DNA of 64,000 nucleotides from Papaver somniferum (GCF_003573695.1 NC_039364.1:70018256-70082255), one strand, 5' to 3'; positions 22,905 to 34,686 are shown, counted from the first letter of the stretch. Notes: generated by a model not told the origin, from the sequence alone. Numbers and translations: made by a program.

Positions 22905-24446
22905 GGTGAACAACAATTTGTCCACCATTTTACTCAAGCGAGGAATCTTCAGACTTCTGTCTATCAAAACGATTCGACCATACTTTCTTTTCAAATGGTC
23001 TTACTCTATCCCTGGAAACCAACTTCTTAGACGAAGATAAGATCCTATCTCGGCGGTCTTCTGAGCAAGTTTCAGCTTCTTTTCTAATCGATCTGCTCTT
23101 CGTTGGAGTTTGCTGGCGTGCCTTATTTGGTGCTTGTATTTGTAACACCTTGATAGTTCGTGTCCCTTCATCAAACAAAACAAGCACGTCAAACTTGGAT
23201 AGTATTCAGGCATCTGAGATGTGCAAGCAGCTAGACATACAGTAGATCCTGAAACATTACTGACAGGGTTTCCAGTTAGAGAATCTTCCAGCTTGATTGG
23301 GTTTCCTTCTTCTCCGAACCCATTGAGGTTGATATATGTATTGTTACAAGTATCAAAATCGATACTTTCACCAAGGATCCCTACACTTGGTTTCCTATCT
23401 TCATCGGAATCATAGGTTTCAGACATTTCATCAAGTGTTACAGCTAGACCTTTGTTCCCAGTGTATTTTCTACGATTTGGGCATTCGTTAGCAAAATGGA
23501 CAAAACCCTTACACTTAAAGCACCGAGGCATGTCCTCGTCATCAGCCTCGTCAGCATCCCTGTTTTTGGGAGGTACGCGACCGTGAGGTTTGTCTCTTGA
23601 AAACCGTTTACTTCTCTTCAACAGAAGATACCTAAACTGTCTTGTGATCAAGGAGACCGACTTGTCGAGGTCTTCATCTGAAAAATCATTCTCAGACTAA
23701 TCATCCTCAGAGACATGAACACTTTTACCTTTGGCAAGTAATTTAGTGCTCTTATGTGCTTTAAAGGCAACATCCTTACCGACTTTGGATGTATGCCCAT
23801 GGTCAAAGATCTTTAGCTTCCCAACCAAGGTGTTTCTGGAAACATTATTGAGGTTATTCCCCTCAATGATGGCATGCTTCTTAGACTCGTATCTAGATGG
23901 CAGCGATCTGAGAATTTTCATCACAATGTCCTTTTCAGGAATAATCTTACCCAATGCAAAAGATGCATTAACAATTTCAGACACTTTGTGATTAAACTCA
24001 TCAAATGTTTCTTCATCTTCCATACGAAGGTTCTCCCAATCAGAATTAAGGTTTTGAAGCCTAGCTTCCTTTTCACTGGAGTTTCCTTCAAATAAGGTTT
24101 CTAAGATATCCCAAGCATCTTAAGACCTAGTGCAATTAGACACATGGTGTTGGAGACTTGGGGAAATGGCATGTATGATAGCATTTAACCCTTCAGAATT
24201 CTGCTTTGCAGCAAGAATCTCGGCAACATTATATTCACCAATATTCTTGGGAACAGTTCCGTCTCCAGCTGCAACAACGGGCGCATCATAATCATTCACC
24301 ACATATACCCATGACTGAAAATCACGCGATTGAAGAAAAGCTCGCATAGAAATTTTCCACCATAAGTAATTGGAGCCATCAAAGACTGGTGGTACGTTAA
24401 TAGAGATAGCACCTCTGTCCACAGAGTCAGATCGATACAAACACAT
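22905..24446 (-). pseudogene. gag: B1 gag with two zinc knuckles
   Basis: One minus frame holds VPPVFDGSNYLWWKISMRAF, the UBN2-type capsid region (EEFDEFNHKVSEIVNAS-like block, ILRSLPSRYESKKHAI), then two canonical CX2CX4HX4C knuckles: 23,481-23,522 (CFKCKGFVHFANEC) and 23,145-23,186 (CLFCLMKGHELSRC). It is broken by in-frame TAA at 24,120-24,122 (B3 has a lysine codon there) and TAG at 23,697-23,699. A frameshift near 23,030 leads to a C-terminus matching B3. In active relatives gag packages the RNA; this copy would not be translated whole. Confidence 0.85.
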
Positions 24447-24474
24447 ACTGATGAGGTCTTAAACGTGTTTGCCT

Positions 24475-24486
24475 GCTCTGATACCA
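24475..24486 (-). other. B1 primer binding site
   Basis: Minus strand TGGTATCAGAGC, two bases from the 5' LTR end at 24,489. It matches the initiator tRNA-Met 3' end. Confidence 0.9.
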
Positions 24487-24488
24487 AT

Positions 24489-26871
24489 TGAAAAAGCGGG
24501 GGTCTAACAACACCACCCAATAATTCGATTAACAATCTGTATGGACTAACTTCGAAATTCTTTGCTAGAGAATCAACTAGACAGTCAGACTCAAACTAGA
24601 TAAAAGTATCTCAAGGAGTTAATATCTCTCTCTTGATTTGATTTTTACTTTAAGCTAAAAACAATAGCGACTCTTTATCAAATACAAGGAATAACTTGGA
24701 CGGTACCAAAAACCAATGTCCAAGGATCAATCAATATCAATCAACAACCAAAGGTTGGATTTCCAATTGATGATCATGAACACACAACCTGTATTATTTC
24801 AATTATATAAAATATAATGCGGAAAAGAAATAACACAGACACCAGAAATTTTGTTAACAAGGAAACTGCAAATGCAGAAAAATCGCGGGACCTAGTCCAT
24901 ATTGAATACACATTATATTAAGCCGCTACAGACACTAGCCTACTCCAAGCTAACTTCGGACTGGACTATAGTTGAACCCCAATCAGTCTCCCACCGATCC
25001 AAGGTACAGTTGTACTCCTACGCCTCTGATCCCAGCAGGATACTACACACTTGATTCCTTAGCTGATCTCACCCACAACCAAGAGTTGTTGCAACCAAAA
25101 ATCACACACTTGATAATAACCAGATCTGTCTCACACAGAAAAGTCTATCAAAAGGATAAATCTGTCTCCCACAGATAAACCCTAGGTTTTGTTCCGTCTT
25201 AAGATATAAAATCAAGGTGAACGGGAACCAATTGATAATCCGGTCTTATATTCCCGAAGAACGGCCTAGATTAATCAATCACCTCTCTACAATCCTTCCT
25301 GACTATACAAGCGGATTGTCGAGGAATCACAAACAATGAGACGAAGATGTTTGTGAATTCTTTCTCTTGCCTATCGGAGAACACTCACGATCTCAAGACA
25401 ATCAATCGATTGTACTCGTACGATAGAAGATGCAAGATCAGATCACACAACTACGATAAAAGTAGTATCGGTCTGGCTTCACAATCCCAATGAAGTCTTT
25501 AAGTCGTTAACCTGATTTTAGAGAAGAATATCAAAGGTTAATGGAGATCGACTCTAGCGGACGCACTAGTATCACACAGACGTGTGGGGATTAGTTTTGC
25601 ACAATGCTAGATGTCTCCTTTATATATCCTTCAAATCAGGGTTTTGCCTTAGGTACAAAGCAATCCTTATTCACCGTTAGATGAAAACCTGATTTAGATT
25701 CAAACTAATATTTCTCAACCGTTAGATCGAAAACTTAGCTTGTCACATACACTTGAGTAGACGTTTATTGGGTTTGTGAAAAGCATGCCCAAACGTGTAC
25801 GTGTATGTTGGTTCAACATAGTAACCCAAAAGGTTAACCATATGAGCATTTCATATTAACCTTGTTCTTCTTCACCATAACTAGTTCAATTGACTCAAAT
25901 GAACTAGTTAAAGAGTTGTTCAATTGCTATGAGATCTTATGTAACTACACAAGACACAATTGAAACAAAGATGATTCGATTCGATTGAATCGGCTCATGA
26001 ACATTATAGCCATGGTTTGCATAAAGCAATCCTTAGTAATTTAATGTTTCATGTTCAAAGCACATCTTTAGATCATAACCTCTTAAGTTCACAAACAAGT
26101 TCGCGGACTTAAGTTAATCGGTTGATTTTTCCAAACTCAGCAGAAATTCTCGGAAAGAGAACTTCCGCCGGTTCGCGGGCTTAGCACACAAACGAGTTTT
26201 GGAAAATCCAGCAGAAATTCTCGATCGAGAACTTCCGACAGTTCGCGGACTTGGCAAGCCAATTCCACAATCCTCCTGATTTCTCTTGATCAACAAAGTT
26301 CGAAAACTTGGGTTCAAGGAATACATGGCTATGTAATCTAAACTCTCATTTCAATCATTGAGACATTCTCAGAGGACGCTATGTAGCCGTTATTCACAGA
26401 CCGATTCACGTCAGAGCAATTCTCAAAGTGATTGAAACTTTTCATGACTTTCGTCACTAGGTGAAGATAAACTTGATCAAAGCGAAACGCTTTACCAACA
26501 CACGATTTCGAGATAAAAGATAAGCAATGAATGCTCAACTCGAAATGTCAAATGTGTATGATCTAGTCTATATAGCATACGACTTTTGTCTCATAAGAAG
26601 TAGGAGATAGAATAGATAGATTTTTGAGTGATAGATAAGTTCAAGTCTCCACATACCTTTTTGTTGATGAAGTTCCACGGTTCCTTGTATAGATATTCGT
26701 CGTTGTATGATGAATCGCCATGAAGTCCTTGAGCTCAACTACACTTTTATATCCTAGTCTGAGACTTAGCTATGTAGGCTAGAAATCAAGACTCATAATT
26801 TTGATCACTAACATTGACAAACATGCTTGAGATAGTAACGCATGCAAGGTCGACCGAGCTATGCTCTAACA
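24489..26871 (-). repeat. B1 5' LTR (right)
   Basis: Element-sense TGTTAGAGC (26,871) to TTTTTCA (24,489). A minus-strand TATATAAA at 25,619-25,626 is the likely promoter; the other LTR has a changed base there (19,095 area). ORFs inside are not conserved across LTR copies. Confidence 0.9.
25619..25626 (-). promoter_or_regulatory. TATA box of B-family LTR
   Basis: TATATAAA on the minus strand. The same box is found in B2 (48,287-48,294) and B3 (58,783-58,790), in the same context 'aggag' just downstream, supporting a conserved transcription start. Confidence 0.6.
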
Positions 26872-27326
26872 GTTTTCCTCGTTAACAAAATCTTGTTGTG
26901 TCTTTTACTTTTCTATTTCCGCAATTATAATTGTTTATTATAATTAAAAATAAAATACACAAATGTTAACTCCGATATACTTGATAATGATCCTATAGAG
27001 TTTGGTTAAGTCCAGACCTATTATCAAGTATCACATTTTGGTAGTCATATTGTCTCGATCTCCTATCCAGACTGATTTGTTGCATTGTCTCGACTTTGTC
27101 CATAGACGATCACTTTCGGTAAGAGGACTTATAGGTGGATAAATAAAAGATTGTGTTTGTTGACGGTGGATTTTCAATAAAGGTCAAAACCATAAAATCA
27201 TGATACTGCATGTTTCTGACACGGCTTTCAGGCATGTGACGATTCATATTTTACGAGCCATGATGTATATGTTTCTCGAAAAGCCTCCACTAGCTGAGCG
27301 TTCGATGCCTCGCATTTCACATAACC

Positions 27327-27625
27327 TCTATGTAGAATAACATAATTGGGCGTTTCTCCGTATGATTGAGGACTTAACGCCTTGCGGACGTCGGTGACAC
27401 TTTTTGTTCCCTGACTACATAGAGAGACCTACCTCTACATAGAAGAACGATTGGGCGGTTCTCCGTAAGATTGAGAACAATAACACCTTTAGGATGTTGG
27501 TGACACTCACTGTTCCATGAATATGTAGAGAGACCGTGCATAGATCCAGGCGGTTCTTCGTAAGATTGAGAGAAATAATGCCTTTAGGACTTCGGAAACA
27601 CTCGCTGTTTCCTGACTATGCACCT
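27327..27625. repeat. Three ~105-bp tandem units in D LTR
   Basis: Each unit carries 'cggttctccgtaagattgag', a block reading 'cctttaggacgtcggtgaca' with variants, and 'ctatgtagagagacc'. Two units of the same kind lie at about 620-850 in the minus copy. Confidence 0.8.
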
Positions 27626-27714
27626 TTCAGAACGGATACGACGCTTTAACTGGCTAATGTCCATTCTGCAATAGATTAACTCTACCATGACATTCACCAC
27701 TGAATTCCTAGAAA

Positions 27715-27975
27715 ATAATCTATTTTTATCTCATTACTCTGATTTCATGATCGAATCCACGGATGATCTCATGGAATGGTAATGGATAATCTCATTACTC
27801 CGATTTCATGATCGAATCCACGGCTGATCTCATGGAATGGTAATAACTACTTTCATTACTCCGATTCTATGGTCGAATCCACGATCCCATGGAATGGTAA
27901 TACTCATTTTATTATTCTGAATTCATGGTCGAATCCACAGCTGATCCTATGGATTAATAATAAATAACTACTCAC
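27715..27975. repeat. Four 55-70-bp tandem units in D LTR
   Basis: Units read 'attactccgatttcatgatc', 'gaatccacggctgatc' and 'tcatggaatggtaat' with variants. The inner part can fold (CATGATCG against CGATCCCATG-like ends). The array is absent from the minus copy at 1-1,015. Confidence 0.8.
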
Positions 27976-29394
27976 TTTTATTACTCAGTTTAATAAATCA
28001 TTCTCCTGAATTTCATAAATTAGTAATAAATACTCAAAAATCGGGCATCTGGACTATTACTGAGTAAGCCCCATAAAATGGTGCAAGTGCACCCAACAAT
28101 GATGCACGAACGAACACCCAAATGCACGAACGAGCATCCGAATATATGGACAAATGAGGAGTTTTACACGAAACAGGAGAGAGAAAATAATAAAGACGCG
28201 CCCATGAGTCGGGCCCACCGGCTGGCCGGCCGTGCCCTAGCCGTGGTCGGTCCGATGCCTCTTCTATTATTTTTTCCTTATTTTTGTTATTTTCATGAAC
28301 TCATGAAAACTCCTTCATTCTAGCAACTTTCCTTGTTTGAGCAAAACTCATGGTTTCTCCATATTTTCATGGTTTCATGAGGAATAATAATATAAAATAG
28401 GGAAAGGTATCACGGGACCGGGAAACTTAGCCGGTCGGCCATTCCCTAGCCGTGGCCGATCCCACACCTTGCAATCCCTAATCTTTCATAAATTTTTATT
28501 TCTCTCATCTTATGAAACTTCCCTGTTTCAGCAAAAATCATGGTTTCTTCATATTTTCTCAAATATTGCTCAAACCATGAAAAGGCCAAAAGTCAAATGG
28601 TCACATGACCGACTAGGCTACTCATGCCAAATATTAAAATATCATTATTTTAATATTTTTCTAAATTTTTATCAAACGAGCAAAGTTCTACCTGCTCATT
28701 CGAGCAAAATCGAGAATTTCAGTCAAAGATCCAATTCTTCTGAAAATCCAAAATATTGCTCAAACGCGTATCAGAAAATACCGAATTTATCAGGACTGAG
28801 ACACGGGCATTGTGGTGACATGGTCATGCTCCCTTGACCAACCAAGGGCGGCTCTAAGGCTTACAACGAGCTGGTCCCACATGTTTTCACAATTTTGACC
28901 TAATTTGCACAATTGCTCATATTGGGTCCAAACTCTTTCAAAACAACTTGGGATTTTCTCAATCGACCATCAACTAGTCTCACACCCTCAAGGGACGGTT
29001 TTATGCCTTCTTGGACGGTCCCTCACTTCTCCGTAAATTAGGTTTTAATACCTAATGCTCAGACGAGCACTATTTCAATAAATGATGAAACCGACATTTA
29101 ATCATCATTCTTTCACCAACCGGTCAACTCAGGACCCTGGTATACGCTCACTCGAGCAATTGGGCACCACATGGTCGTCCATCATTCCATGTGGTCGGTC
29201 TCTCTCCTATTTTCTGCAATTCATCAATTAACGAACAATTGATCAAAAATTAGGATTTCCTCAACAAGTCATCATTCTGAGCAAGTTCAAACACTAAGTA
29301 AATTTATGTTGATCCAGTAAACAACACGCGGATTAATCATATAATATTTAGTAATCTACCAATATTTTAATTAATATTTTATTGGGTCACGCCA

Positions 29395-29700
29395 CCAACA
29401 AATAATTCGTCGAATTGAGCAATACTTGCTCAGTTGCTCGAATATTGATCCAACTATCAATATTCAGTAATTTATTCGTCGAATTGAGCAATACTTACTC
29501 AATTGCTCGAATATTGATCCAACTATCAATATTCAGTAATTTGTCGAATTGAGCGATACTTGCTCAATTGCCCAACTATCAATATTCAGTAATTCGTCGA
29601 ATTGAGCAATACTTGCTCAATTGCTCGAATATTGACCCAACTATCAATATCCATTAATTCGTCGAGCAATACTTGCTCAGTTGCTCGAATTTACAATATT
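29395..29700. repeat. Five ~66-bp tandem units in D LTR
   Basis: Units contain 'aattcgtcgaattgagcaat', 'acttgctcaattgctcgaat' and 'attgatccaactatcaatat'. Each is itself partly palindromic (attgagcaat / attgctcgaat). Confidence 0.85.
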
Positions 29701-30505
29701 CGAGCATTGTCTAACATGTTCCATTGAGCATTCGATCACTCATGCTCGATTCAACAAAACCTAGACTCATTGTCTAAACAATCAACAACTGACTAATTAA
29801 ATACACGTCTGTCATGCAGACTCCACGATTCATGAGACATCAATCACGTCACATGGGGGGATATTTTGGTCTGGTGGCCTACGGCACGTGGATTCATCCA
29901 CGATGAGAAATGTGAGTAAGTCGTGCAACGGTTGAAGGAGTTAACAAAGTAGTGGGTCGACGGTTAACCAAGTCTCCGCATGACCTGGAACTGGTTTCAG
30001 CACGATCTTCCACTTTCCCACTCTTTCACTCATGAAACCGTCACACTTACTGGGATCAATGTGTTTGCTATTCTGACAATAATAAGAAGTCTCTGGATCC
30101 ACGATTGAGAACAACAATTTTTTGGATCAATCACTCTCAGAAATTCCATCAATCGCCCAGAACTTATTCGAACTTCACAGTTCATCAATTTGCAGAAACC
30201 TTCAACACATCCACAATCCTTGATCATCATTGATCCCACACAATTCTCAGCTTCCCTCCTACAGATCAACCCATCTTCCTTTTTGTGACCGAATTGACTC
30301 TGGAACGGCCATTGACTTGGTTTAGGTCGGAGTCCTATTGATTGATCTCTCGAATCTAAGCAATCCCTTTACAGTGCATCTCTGTGAGGTTAAGCAGTTT
30401 TCTCAGTTGAGGAGTCTCGTCCGCAACTCTCCACTTTCCTAAAAAAAACAGCAAATCGTTTTCCCCATCTACGGTGGTGTATTTGGGTATCCTCGTATTT
30501 TCAAT

Positions 30506-30517
30506 TGGTATCAGAGC
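30506..30517 (+). other. Primer binding site, C-a copia element
   Basis: TGGTATCAGAGC two bases after the LTR end TTTTCA at 30,503. It shows that the fragmented plus LTR to the left is a 5' LTR. Confidence 0.9.
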
Positions 30518-30574
30518 AGGCAAACACGAAAAGATCTTTCAATCTGTTTTTTGGTGCGATCCAACCTATAAGAA

Positions 30575-31488
30575 ATGAGTCGAAATAAGAAAAGTAAAGC
30601 TAAACTTAGAAATGACTCAGTTAACGTACATCAAAATGTTGAGAATAACCTCTCAAAAAGGGTCAATGGGAATAGGTCTCGTAATTCTTTTCTTAAATCA
30701 AGAACAAAGTCTGTGACTGATAACTTGATTGAGAATCATGTTCATGATGAGAAAAGAATGTATCCAAAACAAAAAGAACAATTACCTAGTTCAAAATTTG
30801 TTTTGGATCCGACTTCAATTACTGGTGAAAAATCTTCCGTTTCTATACCAGAAATAAAGAAGAACCTTGATTAACTATCCTGCTCTAATCCTGATTTAAT
30901 GACTAGATTACAAAGGTTTTACAACAAAGTCAAAACCTTTTCAGAAGCAGGAAAATCCATTGACAGCCTGGAACATATCTTAGAACTTATTGTTTAACTA
31001 AATGTGAGAATTTGTGAAGGAAAGCGTAAAAACAAAAATTGGCTTTGTGTAATGAAGTAAATCAACAAACTTCAGAGTGTGAATATCTTACACAATCACT
31101 GGAACATTCACAGATAGGGAATAAAATCCTTATAGAATACCTTCTCACAGAATCATGTCAAAAGGTATACCTTGACAAATATTTAGAAAATCATTTTCAA
31201 GAAGGAATGGATACTCTAAGAGGACATATCTAAAGTCTTGAAAGAAAAATATCTGCAATTTCTTTGATGTCAGATCAAGACTATTTGGGTTCGAATAAAA
31301 AAGATATACCATCCTGGACTCAAAAAATAATCAAGAATATAGTGTTTGGTAATATTCCTGATGAAAAGGATGTTTCAAACACATTCGAAACCCATATGAG
31401 GACATACGATCATGTCCATAAAGATAAGAAGGAAGATGTTACTTCAATGATACTTGGTAAGAACAACCCCTCTCACCCCAACACTTAA
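30575..31488 (+). pseudogene. C-a ORF1: decayed gag-like coiled-coil protein
   Basis: Starts at ATG 30,575 (MSRNKKSKAKLRNDSVNV; the DSVNV leader is shared with the A1 gag start) and is open for 99 codons. Homologous-looking Lys/Glu-rich helical sequence continues through stops near 30,872 and 31,000, a frame change near 31,035 and another stop at 31,231. No UBN2 domain and no zinc knuckle are visible. Position behind the PBS suggests a gag derivative. Unrecognised beyond that. Confidence 0.5.
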
Positions 31489-31881
31489 CAATGTTGGAAA
31501 GTGTATCCTTACAATGCCCAATCGTTTGATGTAAGAAAGCACAAGTATCTGCGCATCATGAATCCTGTTAACTTCTCTTATTCAACATAGAGAGAATTCA
31601 CAATCTACGTAAAGGTATTTAACAAGTCTTCGTGTGCAGAAAAGTTGTCTTACAACAAGTTGTGTAAACATGATGAGTTTTCTTGTCTAAAAGTATCTTT
31701 CGAAACATGATTTTGAAGATTGAGTCTTTTCGGGAAAATATTTATGATTTGGAAACACATAAGATGCGGAAATATTTTCGAATCTGATCAGAATTATTTA
31801 TTTAAGGCTGATACATATGTTTGTATGTGTTGAAATCCTCTGGTATATGTACTCACCTTGTTTGAGAACTTATACTAAAAT
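31489..31881 (+). other. C-a inter-ORF region
   Basis: About 390 bp between ORF1 remnants and ORF2. All three plus frames contain stops and I see no pol motif. Confidence 0.5.
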
Positions 31882-32330
31882 ATGTATCCTCAAACTAGAT
31901 CTCAAGCTAAGATTCTGAAAGCTTTGAGTGGAATGGCTTCTTATGAAACCATTAATCTTGTCGATTCCTTCAAGAAATATGGTTGTGAGGACAAATCAAA
32001 AGAGAATGAAGATGTGACATCTCAAGGAGGAGTTACCAATATTCTGGTTTGGATGCTAAGATTGATATTCTCAATCTTTGTTAAGTCCTCCTCAGTACTA
32101 TTGAAACCCATCACAGACATGCAGCATTACTAAGAACTGTTATCCATAACCAAAGAAAGCCGATTAAACTTGGAATCGGCAATAGGGAGTATTCTCAGAA
32201 TATTAATCGAAAGGTCAATGTTTTAGCCTGTGAACATAATCAAGGTACTGTGTGTAGAATCCGAGAAATCAGTCGTGATGTTGTTGATGAAAATCCTGAG
32301 AAATTTGAGGATATTAAAGATGATCTTTGA
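31882..32330 (+). pseudogene. C-a ORF2: homologue of B2 ORF2
   Basis: ATG 31,882 opens MYPQTRSQAKILKALSGMAS. After a frame change near 32,040 and one stop, the downstream part reads VIHNQRKPIK ... INRKVNVLACEHNQ ... CRIREIS. B2 ORF2 (45,192-45,599) has ILIRNQKKVIL ... VDRKVNFLTYEHGV ... NKIKDIS at the same place. The match is at protein level across elements with different LTR families, so this was once a coding sequence under constraint. It ends at TGA 32,330. Function unknown. Confidence 0.6.
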
Positions 32331-32333
32331 AGA

Positions 32334-33340
32334 TGAAAAGACGAGGGTACCCAAATATACCTAAATCTAAAACTTTTCCACCTATAAGTCCTTTCTCCGA
32401 AAGTGGTTGTCTATGGACTGAGTCGAGACAATACAACAAATCGGTTCACACTTCGTGTGATCGTCTATGGATACGAGATCGAGATAATACAACAACAAGA
32501 TAACTTGTGTGATTGGCTATGGATACCAATACAACAACGAAGTATGATTACTTGATAATAAGTTCGGACTTAACCAAACATTATAGGATTGATATCAAGT
32601 AATTAGGAATTAACGTTTGTGTATTTTACTTCTAATTATAATAAATCAATTATAATTACGGAAATAAAAAAAGTAAAAGACACACCAAGATTTTGTTAAC
32701 GAGGAAACCACAAATGCAGAAAAACCCCGGGACCTTGTCCAGAAATGAATACTCTCATAATTAAGCCGCTATACAAAATCTAAACCAACTTCGTATAGTT
32801 GAGACCAAACAACTAAACCTATAGTTCACCTAGTTCCCTTAGTATCCATGCGCTTCTAACTTGAGAGTATTCAAGTTGGTTTAGATTTTGTATAGCGGCT
32901 TAATTATGAGAGTATTCAATTCTGGACAAGGTCCCGGGGTTTTTATGCATTTGCGGTTTCCTCGTTAACAAAATCTTGATGTGTCGTTTACTTTTCTATT
33001 TTCGCAATTACAATTGTTTTTATTATAATTGGAAGTAAAATACACAAACTTTAATTCCTAATTACTTGATAGCAATCCTATTGTATTTGGTTAAGTCTGA
33101 ACCTATTATCACGTAATCATACTTCGTTGTTGTATTGTCTCGATCTTGAATCCATACTCAATCACACAAGTTATATTGTTGTCGTATTGTCTCGATCTTG
33201 TATCCATAAACGATCACACGAAGTGTGAACCAGTTAGTTGTATTTTCTCGACTCAGTCCATAGACAATCACTTTCGGAGAAAGGACTTATGGGTGAAAAA
33301 GTTTTAGATTGAGGTATATTTGGGTACCCTCGTCTTTTCA
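32334..33340. repeat. Palindrome of two copia LTR ends
   Basis: 32,334-32,872 is the minus-strand downstream end of an A/C-type LTR (starts TGAAAAGACGAGGG). 32,875-33,340 is the same LTR end in plus orientation (ends CCTCGTCTTTTCA). The arms pair over about 465 bp with a centre of about 80 bp. The right arm runs straight into a PBS. This is an inverted joint within LTRs. Confidence 0.85.
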
Positions 33341-33342
33341 AT

Positions 33343-33354
33343 TGGTATCAGAGC
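33343..33354 (+). other. Primer binding site, C-b copia element
   Basis: TGGTATCAGAGC, two bases after LTR end at 33,340. It starts a second C-family interior. Confidence 0.9.
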
Positions 33355-33419
33355 ATGCCAACACGAAAAGATATAACAATCTGTGTTTGGTTCGATCGAA
33401 CCTGTAAGAAATTGAATCC

Positions 33420-34247
33420 ATGGCTGATTCAGTTAAAGTAGAGCAAGAAGATGATATATCTCAGAAAGGATGCTTGTTTTCAAAACCTGATAAACAGCTC
33501 AGCACTGTTAGTTCATTAGTGGATAACAACTCAGGAAGTATTAACCATGATGAGTTAATAAGAAAACAAATACTTGTGACAAATAAGTCAGATTTAGATG
33601 ACGGTGATGAGATTAAATTTTTCATAAAACTTGCAGAAAAATATAATCTAAAAGATAATATATATTATCCATTTGCCGAGAAGATCGTCAGAGAATCCTT
33701 GATTCATGAAGATGCTAAATCTAATGTACTTGACTTTGTTCAATCCAAAAAGGATATATTAGTTAAAACAAGGATATGTGATTCCAATCTCCAGAATCTC
33801 TTAACTAATATACAACATTGTGATTCTAATAGTCTAACCGCTTACAAGAATCAAAATAGATGTGCTTCAAGGGATAATCCTATGACTTGTATCCGGTCAA
33901 GACCTTCTGTCACCCATTATGACAATGATTATCTCTTAGACAGAGGAAAAGATCAACTCAAGTATGCAAAAACAAATGATTTCAGATCATGTTGTTTTGT
34001 TATTGATCAACTGTCTAAAACCGAATCCAGGAAACAATCTCATCAAATGATGTTGTCATATTCCAAGAAATTCCTGGGTCGATATAAGAGTTCTGATTAT
34101 TTCACGACTCAAAAAAATTTATGTCACACTTATGATGTTGTTCATCAAACTGATCATTCTGTTAAATCAGATCACTTCAGCTGTGACATACTAAATGAAG
34201 TTTATTCTTGGAATAATCCCAAGGGAAGATATTCAAAAATATCATGA
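33420..34247 (+). CDS. C-b ORF1: unrecognised 275-codon protein of a non-autonomous element
   Basis: Begins ATG 33,420 (MADSVKVEQEDD; cf. the SDSVNV leader in A1) 66 bp after the PBS and ends TGA. The product is hydrophilic, Ser/Asp/Lys-rich, with no zinc knuckle, no UBN2 match I can see, and no membrane segment or protease/RT motif. A Cys at CCFVIDQL and a helical middle (FFIKLAEKYNLKDNIYYPFA) are the only points of note. By position it replaces gag. The frame is the longest intact one among the copia copies here, but downstream sequence is full of stops, so it may simply have escaped damage. Confidence 0.45.
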   Translation: MADSVKVEQEDDISQKGCLFSKPDKQLSTVSSLVDNNSGSINHDELIRKQILVTNKSDLDDGDEIKFFIKLAEKYNLKDNIYYPFAEKIVRESLIHEDAKSNVLDFVQSKKDILVKTRICDSNLQNLLTNIQHCDSNSLTAYKNQNRCASRDNPMTCIRSRPSVTHYDNDYLLDRGKDQLKYAKTNDFRSCCFVIDQLSKTESRKQSHQMMLSYSKKFLGRYKSSDYFTTQKNLCHTYDVVHQTDHSVKSDHFSCDILNEVYSWNNPKGRYSKIS

Positions 34248-34686
34248 TGGATCATGTTCCACAAAATTTGAGCTATCACAAGCTCACTCCAACAACTGAT
34301 GTTGGTAATCAGAATTTCCCCTAGATGTGCTCGATTCAAATAAATGGGGAATTCTTAAAAGGAGCACAAGAACATGAAGGAGGTAAAATGCTATACAGTA
34401 TCATGAATATCTAAAGAATTTTTCTAGATTTGGAATACTTCTTCTATTTTTAGAAACATACTTTCGATGTTGGAGAATTCATGACAAAATTGGGCAGGAT
34501 AATGTCAAACCATCTTAATTGCATTGATTTGGAAAATCTCTCAATGATATTTTCGTAAGTATATATTATCAATTAAAAAATATCTTGATTAGGTATGAGT
34601 AAAACTTGGAAACCAAGTTCTATTTGATATTTATAAAAACCATCTTAAGAACCGATTCCTTTCTCAAGTTTTTGCTGAGGTTCAAG

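Larger units (their letters stand above)
17968..26871 (-). mobile_element. B1: full-length non-autonomous Sirevirus-like copia element
   Basis: Two direct LTRs of about 2.4 kb (17,968-20,386 and 24,489-26,871), PBS at 24,475-24,486, PPT at 20,387-20,399, and a perfect 5-bp target duplication GTTTT at 17,963-17,967 and 26,872-26,876. The 4.1-kb interior holds a gag with two zinc knuckles and a small downstream ORF (ORF2) but no protease, integrase or RT motif. Long LTRs, the large gag, the 'CFKCKGFVHFANECPN' knuckle and repeated PPT-like tracts point to the SIRE/Maximus lineage. It is inserted in a plus-strand copia LTR. Confidence 0.9.
27158..30473 (+). mobile_element. Probable solo D LTR, about 3.3 kb
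   Basis: Begins TGTTGACGGTGG at the same base as the minus copy ending at 1,015. It interrupts the copia LTR so that 'aaagattgtg' to the left continues as 'gtggtgtatttggg' to the right (compare 52,826-52,848). A 5-bp duplication GTGTT/GTGGT with one mismatch fits retroviral-type insertion, but the right end is not a clean CA. It has no ORF, PBS or PPT, so I read it as a solo LTR. It holds three internal tandem arrays and recurrent GAGCAA/TTGCTC words. Lineage is unclear; such long LTRs are commoner in gypsy elements. Confidence 0.6.
14656..30503 (+). mobile_element. Copia LTR (plus), 5'-truncated and split by three insertions
   Basis: The pieces 14,656-14,871, 17,383-17,967, 26,877-27,157 and 30,474-30,503 read in order as one LTR matching 51,735-52,859. 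The gaps are filled by a Helitron, by B1 and by a D LTR. The last piece ends TTTTCA immediately before a PBS at 30,506, so it is the 5' LTR of the C-a element. About the first 1.75 kb of the LTR is missing at the joint with A1. Confidence 0.85.

Noticed and set aside
28078..28323. 81-codon ORF in the D LTR
   Set aside because: Falls in the variable block absent from the other D copy and has no recognisable features.
27327..29700. Regular repeats that could suggest a CRISPR array or satellite
   Set aside because: Units are degenerate, abut without unique spacers and occur in a plant LTR. They are LTR-internal tandem repeats.
30506..30517. tRNA-like match TGGTATCAGAGC (also at 1,237, 24,475, 33,343, 47,179, 57,776)
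   Set aside because: These are primer binding sites complementary to the tRNA end; no cloverleaf or tRNA gene is present around them.
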